Assembly (NCBI GenBank): GCA_964373255.1
Contig: CAYJTG010000012.1
Span: forward strand, 1 to 22,018
DNA from: JACPVU01 sp964373255
GTDB taxonomy: Archaea; Aenigmatarchaeota; Aenigmatarchaeia; GW2011-AR5
Direction of reading: 5' to 3'
Length of the DNA: 22,018 bases
The notes beneath the pieces were generated by a model that saw only the letters and a list, made by a program, of their open reading frames with translations, ran no database searches and was not told where the DNA came from. The translations under genes and the position numbers were made by a program. Positions 1 through 5,777 of this stretch are shown one piece after another (the first letter of the stretch is position 1; each line of letters starts with the position of its first letter).

Positions 1-294
1 CGCCGGGAGCACTTATTTTTTGTACGATCTTGCGCAGGCCGATGTGGGAATAGCTATTGGTTCCGGAACCGACATCGCAAAGGAAACAGGCGGCATAGTG
101 CTGATCAAGAATGAAGTATCAGACGTTGTAACAGCTATCGATCTCAGCAGGAAAACAGTCAGAAAAATAAAGCAAAATCTTTTCTGGGCGTTCTTCTACA
201 ATATCATACTGATGCGACCATCGCAATGGCCATAAGCTCGATAACTGTTGTCGGGAACTCCATGCTTCTTGGCAGGTACAAATACAGCAAGTAA
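1..294 (+). pseudogene. 3' end of a heavy-metal (P1B-type) P-type ATPase, frameshifted
   Basis: Three pieces of one protein lie in different frames. Frame 3 starts P-G-A-L, the end of a GINDAPAL-like motif. Frame 2 then gives AQADVGIAIGSGTDIAKE and a segment ending NLFWAFFYNII. Frame 1 from about 211 gives ATIAMAISSITVVGNSMLLG and stops at 292-294. These are the last cytoplasmic hinge motif and final membrane helices of CopA/ZntA-type metal exporters. A roughly 17-base extra stretch (about 15-31) breaks the first junction. At about 207-213 roughly 20 codons, normally the loop and helix between FFYNII and the last helix, are missing with a frame change. As given, the gene cannot make an intact pump. 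It is either a decaying pseudogene or an assembly artefact at a contig edge. The N-terminal part lies outside the window, so the metal specificity cannot be read. Confidence 0.8.
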
Positions 295-318
295 ATTGAC
301 AGTGCCTGCAATGGCATA

Positions 319-329
319 TTTTTATAATA
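319..329 (+). promoter_or_regulatory. TATA box of the surface-protein gene
   Basis: The A/T run TTTTTATAATA lies 21-31 bases before the ATG at 350. This is the spacing expected for a leaderless archaeal transcript and supports ATG 350 over the upstream GTG/ATG codons. Confidence 0.5.
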
Positions 330-349
330 CGCAGAAACAAAGTAATCTA

Positions 350-2632
350 ATGAGCATGCTGAAAATAGCTCTTGCGTTCTTTCTTGGGATGGTACTTTTT
401 GGTACGTATGCGAGCGCAGCGCCCGTACTTTTCGATCCGGTGCCAAAGAGCAGCGGCTTTGTAGGAAGCGGGGCTGTAAATTTTTCTGTCAACGTAACAA
501 GCCCAGACCTCAATGCAAGCGGCGTCACACTGTTTGTTATTTCAAAAGACGCCAAAGACCATGGCGACAGCTGGGACAACTTCATCATGGCGTGCACGTC
601 CTACGCTGCGAACTCGTGGCTGTGCAAAAAGTCAGTATCATTCGCTATAGCAGGCTCGGACACGCCGGAGCTTTTCTATTTTGTGGCAAGGGAAAATTCC
701 GGGACGAACGGCACGCTTGGAAGCGCGAGCGACCCGCTGACAACGACGATTGACAGAAATGTGCCATCGCTCAGCTTCCTGTCGCCGACGAGCAACGCAC
801 ATGTTTCAGGCAATGTTACTATTGGCGTAAGCGTTTCTGACAGCACATCAGGTCTGAATCTTTCGTCTGTCCAGTACTCTACAGGCAACAACACATGGTA
901 CAGTATGACAAATAACCTGGCGACACTGGACAGCACTGTTTTCTCCAATGGTGCGCAGGTTACAATAACAGCGCGGGCAAAAGACAACGTTGGCAACACA
1001 ATAAATGCCAGCGTGAATGTCATTGCCGATAACGAGGTGCCAGGAATATCTATAGTCGGCGTGCAAAGCAACGCACTGATAACAGGGGTGCGCACGTTCA
1101 ACGCCAGTGTTACAGATACTGTATCAGGCGTAAGCGCCGGCAAGGTTAAGCTGAATTTCGCTAATACGGACTTTAAAATGTCCTGCGCCGGAAGCAGTCA
1201 GTACAACTGCAGTGTTGTTGTCGATACATCAGCCTACGGCGACAATACGTACAACGCGACATTCTCGGTCACTGATAATGCCGGAAATTTTAACTCCACG
1301 TCGATACTTATAACGCTGAAAAACGCACAGGCATCCGCGAAGATTCTCATGCAGCAGAACGAATACGTAAGGGGCACGGTCACTGTAAGTGCATCTTTCT
1401 CGAATCCGGACAGCATTATCACAGGCGTAAACTTCCAGATTACCAAGTCGTCGCAGCTGCTGAATGCGGCTATGCAGTGCTCAAGCTCGTTCACGTCGTG
1501 CACGTACCTTCTTGACACAGCGATATATTCAGACGGCGCTTACACGTTCGCGGTAACTGTCAATAATATATTGGGCACTACCGTTACAGACTCGGTGACA
1601 GCAAACATAGACAACACGCCGCCGTCCATATCTGTAGGCACGCCTTCTGTCGCCAAAGGGGTAATATCCATGAGCGCCACAATCACGGACGAAAACCCGA
1701 AATCCAGCGGTGTCACATTAAAAACAACGGCCGGAACAAAAAGCCTGGCGTGTACGCTCAGCGGCAAAACGTTAAGCTGCACAGACCAGCTGAATTCATC
1801 GTCACTTGAAGACGGGTTAAACACGCTGACGGTTACAGCTTCTGATGCAACAGGAAATTCAGGCACAGGGTCAAAGACGATAAGCGTTGACAACAAACCG
1901 CCTGTTTTGAAGTTTCTTAAGGTAGATCCCATAAATCTACCGTCGCCAAAAGAGGTCGCGTTTACGGCAGGCCTCAACGATACAGGAAGCAGCGTCAAAT
2001 CTGTTAGAGCCACGATAAGGCACGCAAGCTTTGCGGCAACGCTGAATCTTGTCAAAGCGTCAGACGTGTGGTACGGCAGGGGAATTCTTGTCAGCTTTGG
2101 CCAGCACGACGTTGATATAGAGGCGACAGACGAAAATGATAATTCCAAAACGTATACAAACAGCGGGTATTTCTTTGTTGGCAACCTGTCGTGTGGTGAC
2201 GGCATCTGCCGACCTGAAGAAAATTACTGCCTCTGTTCCACAGACTGCAGCCGGCCTTCGTGCGGATTAAACGAAATAACAGACTGCAGCTCCGGACTGC
2301 CAGCGTGCATTTCCCAGAAAAGGTGCGGCGACAAAATCTGCAGCTCTGACGAAACCTGCGCGTCGTGCAGCACTGACTGCGGATCCTGCTCAAGCATAGC
2401 CGCGGCTGAGAGGCAGATAGAAGCTGCAAAAGAGACGCTTGGCCCGTCAGGTGCGCAGTCACCTGCTGGAAATGAACTGGGTAAGATCTTCTCGTTCATA
2501 GGCGACACGCTTATGACACAGCCTTTCGTAGTGATTATTGTAGTTCTGGCGCTTGTCATCGTGGTTGTCATAATTTTCATTGCCGTGAAAAGAAAAAAGG
2601 TGTACGAAAGCTTTCTGCAGCCGGAGAAATAG
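350..2632 (+). CDS. Secreted/anchored surface protein with Ig-like repeats, Cys-rich module and C-terminal TM helix
   Basis: A protein of about 760 aa. Residues 1-24 form a signal peptide (MSMLKIALAFFLGMVLFG... then Ala-rich YASAAP). The body is at least four tandem beta-sandwich units of about 90 residues. Each opens with a D-N/R-x-x-P-x-[IL] signature (DRNVPSL, DNEVPGI, DNTPPSI, DNKPPVL) and contains V/T-rich strands and paired Cys, typical of bacterial/archaeal Ig-like adhesin domains. A Cys-rich stretch begins at about residue 615 with two CGDxIC...C..C..DC units, also common in archaeal surface proteins. Residues of about 724-746 are one strongly hydrophobic helix followed by KRKK, so the C-terminus anchors in the membrane with the body outside. 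ATG 350 is chosen because a TATA box precedes it at leaderless spacing and the signal peptide starts there. Likely role is cell-surface contact or an S-layer-associated protein; the ligand is unknown. It is transcribed alone and followed by a terminator-like hairpin. Confidence 0.85.
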   Translation: MSMLKIALAFFLGMVLFGTYASAAPVLFDPVPKSSGFVGSGAVNFSVNVTSPDLNASGVTLFVISKDAKDHGDSWDNFIMACTSYAANSWLCKKSVSFAIAGSDTPELFYFVARENSGTNGTLGSASDPLTTTIDRNVPSLSFLSPTSNAHVSGNVTIGVSVSDSTSGLNLSSVQYSTGNNTWYSMTNNLATLDSTVFSNGAQVTITARAKDNVGNTINASVNVIADNEVPGISIVGVQSNALITGVRTFNASVTDTVSGVSAGKVKLNFANTDFKMSCAGSSQYNCSVVVDTSAYGDNTYNATFSVTDNAGNFNSTSILITLKNAQASAKILMQQNEYVRGTVTVSASFSNPDSIITGVNFQITKSSQLLNAAMQCSSSFTSCTYLLDTAIYSDGAYTFAVTVNNILGTTVTDSVTANIDNTPPSISVGTPSVAKGVISMSATITDENPKSSGVTLKTTAGTKSLACTLSGKTLSCTDQLNSSSLEDGLNTLTVTASDATGNSGTGSKTISVDNKPPVLKFLKVDPINLPSPKEVAFTAGLNDTGSSVKSVRATIRHASFAATLNLVKASDVWYGRGILVSFGQHDVDIEATDENDNSKTYTNSGYFFVGNLSCGDGICRPEENYCLCSTDCSRPSCGLNEITDCSSGLPACISQKRCGDKICSSDETCASCSTDCGSCSSIAAAERQIEAAKETLGPSGAQSPAGNELGKIFSFIGDTLMTQPFVVIIVVLALVIVVVIIFIAVKRKKVYESFLQPEK

Positions 2633-2638
2633 TCAAAA

Positions 2639-2675
2639 AGTGGCATCTTACCAATTTCAAGATGTCACTTCTTTT
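2639..2675 (+). terminator. Hairpin plus T-run after the surface-protein gene
   Basis: An 11-bp stem (2639-2649 with 2659-2669, one G-T pair) with a 9-base loop, followed by TCTTTT, 7 bases after the stop codon. It is placed as a transcript 3' end. Archaeal termination mostly needs only the T-run, so the hairpin may instead protect the RNA. Confidence 0.5.
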
Positions 2676-2676
2676 C

Positions 2677-2684
2677 TGCAAAGG
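2677..2684. repeat. Left copy of 8-bp direct repeat flanking element 1
   Basis: TGCAAAGG, repeated exactly at 2818-2825, bracketing the inverted-repeat element. Read as a target-site duplication. Confidence 0.6.
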
Positions 2685-2817
2685 TGCTCTGTAGAAAACC
2701 TATGCAAGAGCATCGACGTGAGAGATATCATCTATCGATGATATCTCTAGCTGACCTATACGTCAAGAGACGTATAGGTCTACGTCGATGCTCTTTATCG
2801 AGCATTTCTACAGAGCT
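2685..2817. mobile_element. MITE-like palindromic element 1 (12-bp TIR, Y-shaped fold)
   Basis: A 133-bp non-coding element. Ends: 2686-2697 (GCTCTGTAGAAA) is the exact inverted repeat of 2805-2816. Inside, 2707-2719 pairs perfectly with 2782-2794 (13 bp). Within that lie two side-by-side hairpins: 2721-2732/2737-2748 (12 bp, loop TATC) and 2753-2764/2769-2780 (12 bp, loop AAGA). The octamer TGCAAAGG stands directly before it (2677-2684) and directly after it (2818-2825), like a target-site duplication. Terminal inverted repeats plus a direct repeat and no ORF fit a non-autonomous DNA transposon (MITE). A structured RNA with chance flanking repeats is the alternative. Confidence 0.65.
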
Positions 2818-2825
2818 TGCAAAGG
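2818..2825. repeat. Right copy of 8-bp direct repeat flanking element 1
   Basis: TGCAAAGG, identical to 2677-2684. Confidence 0.6.
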
Positions 2826-2882
2826 ACTTTTATGGAAGCCTGTGAGAAATTCAGAATGGCTTCACCCTCTATGAATTAGGCC

Positions 2883-2973
2883 AGTATCTCCGAAAGTTGG
2901 ATTACTGCCTGTTGGCAGTAATCCTCTACCGAGGTATACGCCAAGAGGCGTATACCTCACTTTCGGAGATACT
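2883..2973. repeat. Y-shaped palindromic element 2, upstream of trmY
   Basis: A 15-bp perfect outer stem (2883-2897 with 2959-2973) encloses two hairpins: 2899-2909/2914-2924 (11 bp, loop TGTT) and 2931-2942/2947-2958 (12 bp, loop AAGA). It has the same architecture and the same AAGA loop as the second arm of element 1, with stem changes that keep pairing. No clear target-site duplication is seen. It ends 18 bases before the trmY start and occupies where a promoter or 5' UTR would be, so it may also act as a structured leader. Confidence 0.6.
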
Positions 2974-2991
2974 AAGGCAGTTGTTTTTAAC

Positions 2992-3597
2992 ATGAAAGAA
3001 TTCATTCTTCGCGCAAGGAAAGCAAGGACGAACCCAGACATAAATATGAACTCCCTGCCGAAAGAAGGAAAGATGGATGCCGTGTGTGCGGCTGTTTCCA
3101 ATGCGCTTTGGGTATCCGGCGATATCAGAAGGGACACACTGATTCATGCAGTTTTGGAAGGTCCGGATAACGGGCCGAAGACAATAACGTTCACCGGGAA
3201 TGAAATAAGAGGGCTCCGCTCGGACGAGAGATCGATAGCTTCCTACATCACGCACGCCCTCCAGAAAGGCGCATTCCTGAAGCTCAACGAGGAAGTGGCG
3301 GTAAGGACAGGAATAAGAATTGCAAAGAAAAGCTTTGAGCGTCTGCTGTGGGAAAAATCTAAGGAATATAAGCAGATAATTTTTCTCGATAAAGGTGGCA
3401 GGGATATCAGGAATTTTCATTTTGACAAAAACTTCTTAATTATTTTTGGCTCTGCGGAAGGACTACCTCAAAAGACGCTGAAAATGATCTCTGAAATGAA
3501 TGCAGAAAGGATAAGCCTCGGGCCAAGAATGCTGTTCGCCGCGCACTGCCCGATAATTGTTCATAATGAGCTGGACAGGATTAATGTATATCACTAA
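2992..3597 (+). CDS. trmY: tRNA (pseudouridine(54)-N(1))-methyltransferase TrmY
   Basis: 201 aa, the usual length for TrmY (former DUF358), a SPOUT-class enzyme. TrmY uses S-adenosylmethionine to methylate N1 of pseudouridine 54 in the T-loop of archaeal tRNAs, making the archaeal counterpart of m5U54. Visible family features: the N-terminus MKEFILRARKA, GIRRDTLIHAVLEG after the first strand, GLRSDERSIA in the middle, and the C-terminal SPOUT knot strand ERISLGPRMLFAAHC followed by HNELDR, which forms the AdoMet pocket. Start ATG 2992 fits the family N-terminus exactly. No good TATA box is seen just upstream; the gap to the previous gene is filled by the two palindromic elements. No partner gene follows on this strand. 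Confidence 0.93.
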   Translation: MKEFILRARKARTNPDINMNSLPKEGKMDAVCAAVSNALWVSGDIRRDTLIHAVLEGPDNGPKTITFTGNEIRGLRSDERSIASYITHALQKGAFLKLNEEVAVRTGIRIAKKSFERLLWEKSKEYKQIIFLDKGGRDIRNFHFDKNFLIIFGSAEGLPQKTLKMISEMNAERISLGPRMLFAAHCPIIVHNELDRINVYH

Positions 3598-3855
3598 AAA
3601 TTAATCTCAATTATTTTCCAGGGGTTTTTATTAAGGTCAGAGTACATTATCCATTTTGGAGTAATTTTGTGCATCGGGAAGTTTTTCCAGATGTATTTTT
3701 CTGCAGGCTTCAAGTTCTTTTCCTTTTACTATCATCATCAAGAATGCCGATTGCTTCAGCGAGCGGATGAATTGTTGGCTTTAGAGCATCCTATCTTGTA
3801 ATGATACCGCCACATAAATGCGGCGGTTATTCATTTGTATTGTTCATATGTAGCA
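3598..3855. other. Intergenic region between convergent trmY and the wHTH gene
   Basis: 258 bases with no supported gene. The minus strand of 3598-3770 carries protein-like fragments in two frames (a short ATG ORF of 33 codons and, in another frame, a segment ending KNPWKIIEINF), which could be the rest of a degraded gene. A hairpin with arms ACCGCC and GGCGGT lies at about 3807-3828, between the two convergent genes and possibly ending either transcript. Confidence 0.35.
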
Positions 3856-4389
3856 CTAAAATTCCCATGCTTCCAAGAAGTTGTCAACGATCTTGTCCAT
3901 GAAGCCTGTCTTGTAGGCAATGAGACACTTGATTATTCTTTTCTTGTCTACGACAGAATAGAAGCGGAAGCGGCCTTTTTTCCTGTGTGCAATTATGCCT
4001 TTTTCTTCCAGCATCTTAAAATACCATGAAAGGTTGGACGGGCTTATAGCGAGGTCCTGCGAAATCTTGGTCGCGTTGCACTTCTTTTTCTCTATCAGGT
4101 AAATAAGAAGATGCCTTGTTGTGCCGTGCCTGAGCAGCCCAAGAACTTCCTTGTCTGAAGCATCGTATATTATGTTTGTCGGGTAGTACAGGACCAGCCT
4201 TCCTGCCTTTTCAGTCCTTATCAGGCCGTGCTTATAAAGAAAGTGAATGTGATAGTCTAATGACCCTGTTGCCAGGGATGTTCTTCGCTGGAGTTCCCTG
4301 AAGTGAAGGCCGTGATATTTTGAGATGCATTCGTATATTTTTTTTCTGGCATCTACTTCGAGAAAGCCTGTCTCCATAGTTATCGGCAC
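3856..4389 (-). CDS. Tandem winged-helix transcriptional regulator
   Basis: 177 aa with two winged-helix (wHTH) domains. The first, about residues 12-70, contains LHFRELQRRTSLATGSLDYH as helix-turn-helix and a wing ending RLVLYYP. The second, about 85-150, contains NATKISQDLAISPSNLSWYF and a wing GRFRFYSV. A short helical tail follows. This two-wHTH arrangement is common in archaeal predicted DNA-binding regulators. It has no membrane segment or obvious ligand domain. It starts 4 bases after the stop of the membrane-protein gene, so the two are surely co-transcribed, and the membrane protein may be its sensor or target. The start is either ATG 4389 or the in-frame ATG 12 bases later. The regulated genes cannot be read from the sequence. 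Confidence 0.8.
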   Translation of the reverse strand: MPITMETGFLEVDARKKIYECISKYHGLHFRELQRRTSLATGSLDYHIHFLYKHGLIRTEKAGRLVLYYPTNIIYDASDKEVLGLLRHGTTRHLLIYLIEKKKCNATKISQDLAISPSNLSWYFKMLEEKGIIAHRKKGRFRFYSVVDKKRIIKCLIAYKTGFMDKIVDNFLEAWEF

Positions 4390-4393
4390 GACC

Positions 4394-4831
4394 CTATTTT
4401 CTTACGCCGGGCTGGTTGGACTTTACTTTATAGATATTGTAGATGAGCAGCACGAACGAAAGAAGTATAAGAAGCTCGAGAGCACCCGACGCGTTCTCTA
4501 CATAAATATTTTCATGCGGGAAGAAGTTTTCCAGTATAGTCAGCAGCTCCTTTATTGTGAAGAAGAAGAAAACGAGCGCAATTATAAAGACCTTCACGGT
4601 CCTTCTCCTGCCAAACGCAATGAGCGATATCAAAAGAAGTACCAGGGATATGGCGAATGTGGATATTATAACGAAATCCAGTGGCGTGAGAGTCCTGTCC
4701 CTGCCTTCTATGGAAAACTGAAATCCCCCGTAACCAAAATGCTGCAGTCCTACGAAGTACACAAAAGCGCCTGCTATGAAGATTACGTATAGCAGGGCGA
4801 TCCATTTGTATGAAGCCAAGTTTATTTTCAT
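4394..4831 (-). CDS. Four-helix integral membrane protein, partner of the wHTH gene
   Basis: 145 aa from ATG 4831 (MKINLASYKW); an upstream TTG at 4840 is less likely. Four hydrophobic helices are visible: YKWIALLYVIFIAGAFVYFV, FVIISTFAISLVLLLISLI, TVKVFIIALVFFFFTIKELL and ALELLILLSFVLLIYNIY. A polar loop GGFQFSIEGRDRTL lies between helices 1 and 2. The tail is short and basic. No enzyme motif is seen. The size and pairing with a downstream wHTH gene (4-base gap) match small membrane proteins that accompany archaeal regulators. A role as membrane sensor for the regulator is inference. A TATA-like TTTTAAAAG lies about 35-43 bases upstream. Confidence 0.75.
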   Translation of the reverse strand: MKINLASYKWIALLYVIFIAGAFVYFVGLQHFGYGGFQFSIEGRDRTLTPLDFVIISTFAISLVLLLISLIAFGRRRTVKVFIIALVFFFFTIKELLTILENFFPHENIYVENASGALELLILLSFVLLIYNIYKVKSNQPGVRK

Positions 4832-4890
4832 GCACAACAACAGTATGTATTTATGACTGCATTACTTTTAAAATCTAAGAATGGAAGAAA

Positions 4891-4987
4891 GGGCGCAGGC
4901 ACGGCAAGAAATCGAACAACATGGCAGGTTGCATGATAACTCGATAGACGTACGAAGTACGTCAGTTTCCTCGTGCCTGCTCTGCCC
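4891..4987. repeat. Structured palindromic element 3
   Basis: Outer pairing GCAGGCACG (4895-4903) with 4972-4980, extended by GGGC/GCCC (4891-4894 with 4984-4987) over a small bulge. Inside are a 7-bp hairpin 4947-4953/4957-4963 (loop GAA) and a weaker arm closed by ATCGA/TCGAT (4911-4915 with 4941-4945). The overall shape is again two arms on one stem, as in elements 1 and 2. It lies between the 31-aa ORF and the membrane-protein gene on the minus strand. No ORF. Confidence 0.45.
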
Positions 4988-5029
4988 TTATATAAGACGA
5001 AGTTGTGCTGCGTTTTTTCCTACTTTTTA

Positions 5030-5125
5030 TCATCTGAACTGATGACCGCAAAGGCCGCAGAACATTATTCTCCTAGACTTTATTTTCTGGCCCTTGAAGC
5101 CGTCTCCACAGTAATGTATTTTCAT
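5030..5125 (-). CDS. 31-aa CxxC microprotein (possible small zinc-binding protein)
   Basis: MKIHYCGDGFKGQKIKSRRI continues MFCGLCGHQFR. It has Cys6, Cys23 and Cys26 (CGLCG knuckle) with His28 nearby, and seven basic residues. A GGGGTGTGA purine-rich stretch lies just before the ATG and could act as ribosome binding site. The CGxCG knuckle is like one half of a zinc ribbon. The first half shows one Cys and His4, so three Cys plus one His could hold zinc. It could be a microprotein, the rest of a longer degraded gene, or chance. Not assigned to a known ribosomal zinc protein. Confidence 0.4.
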   Translation of the reverse strand: MKIHYCGDGFKGQKIKSRRIMFCGLCGHQFR

Positions 5126-5601
5126 GACTCACACCCCACACAAACCGACGTGCTTTAGCACGCTGATCGCTTCACAGTTCCCTATAGTGCCTGTAGCAGA
5201 AAGCAACCCTAAAATCGTGCTTTGCTACAAAGATAGACGCTTTCTCCTTGCACGCAATACAGTTCATGCTTATCGCTAAGAATATAGAATCCGCTTTTAA
5301 TAGAGGTTTTGGTGCGATATTTGAAGATTAGTGCAAATTTTGAAATATATTGATTTTCTTTCCTAAAGAAAATCAGCAGTATTCACAAACATTTTTTTTC
5401 ATCTTTTTCTTTTTCTTCATTACCATACAAAATCACCCAACCGAAAAAAATATACCCAGTTGCTATGCAACTGAGATGGACGTAGTCCACGTCTATTTTT
5501 TTGACGTTTCTTTCCTTATAAGCATTGCTGTATTGTAAAAAATCGGTTTAAAATACGTTATCGTCAATTATTGTAAATCCAGTAAATAATCATAAAAGTA
5601 T
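5126..5601. other. Intergenic region with hairpins, no gene recognised
   Basis: About 475 bases upstream of tRNA-Leu. It holds several stem-loops: GTGC-TTTA-GCAC near 5150; GTAGCA...TGCTAC around 5194-5229; a 10-bp hairpin GATTTTCTTT/AAAGAAAATC at about 5352-5374; and CAGTTGC/GCAACTG at 5458-5474. There is a long T-rich run at about 5390-5420. No ORF is convincing. A structured RNA transcribed on the minus strand into the 31-aa ORF is possible, but no RNase P, SRP or box C/D hallmark was found. Confidence 0.35.
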
Positions 5602-5717
5602 GCGAGGGTGTCCGAGCCTGGTCAAAAACAAGACCCTAGGAGCAAGAGAACAGCAGTCTGCGAAGTTGAGGGCCTTGTCGGTTAGTCCGTTCGAGAGTTC
5701 AAATCTCTCCTCTCGCA
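5602..5717 (+). tRNA. tRNA-Leu(GAG) with a 25-nt intron before the anticodon loop
   Basis: Acceptor GCGAGGG pairs with CTCTCGC (5710-5716), discriminator A 5717 as in Leu. T arm GAGAG-TTCAAAT-CTCTC is perfect. The long variable arm has a CGG/CCG stem (class II tRNA), and the D loop has GAGCCTGGTCAAA. The anticodon stem is CTAGG (5636-5640) with CCTTG (5673-5677), four of five pairs. The loop TTGAGGG (5666-5672) contains anticodon GAG (5668-5670). This requires removal of 5641-5665, an intron between positions 31 and 32 rather than the canonical 37/38. The D stem pairs GTC/GAC only if shifted by one base, so a little uncertainty remains. Ser is rejected because of discriminator A. Confidence 0.8.
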
Positions 5718-5747
5718 TTTCATGGCATCGGATGGTAGACAAAAATG

Positions 5748-5758
5748 CTTTTATCTTT
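5748..5758 (+). promoter_or_regulatory. TATA box of the aminopeptidase gene
   Basis: GCTTTTATCTT, 20-30 bases before ATG 5778, fitting a leaderless mRNA. It favours ATG 5778 over the ATG at 5745, which lies upstream of this box. Confidence 0.5.
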
Positions 5759-5777
5759 CGCCGAATCAAGAAATAGC

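Noticed and set aside
3598..3770. Minus-strand protein-like fragments after trmY
   Set aside because: Two short frames with no continuous ORF and no recognisable family; noted only as a possible gene remnant.
4947..4968. Likeness between the hairpin at 4947 (GACGTAC...GTACGTCAGT) and a 23S helix at about 18494 (GACGTAGC...GCTACGTCAGT)
   Set aside because: Short and largely palindromic, so chance similarity is likely; same-sense likeness does not suggest a guide RNA.
5160..5330. Possible RNase P or other stable RNA on either strand
   Set aside because: Hairpins exist, but none of the conserved RNase P or SRP core sequences could be found.
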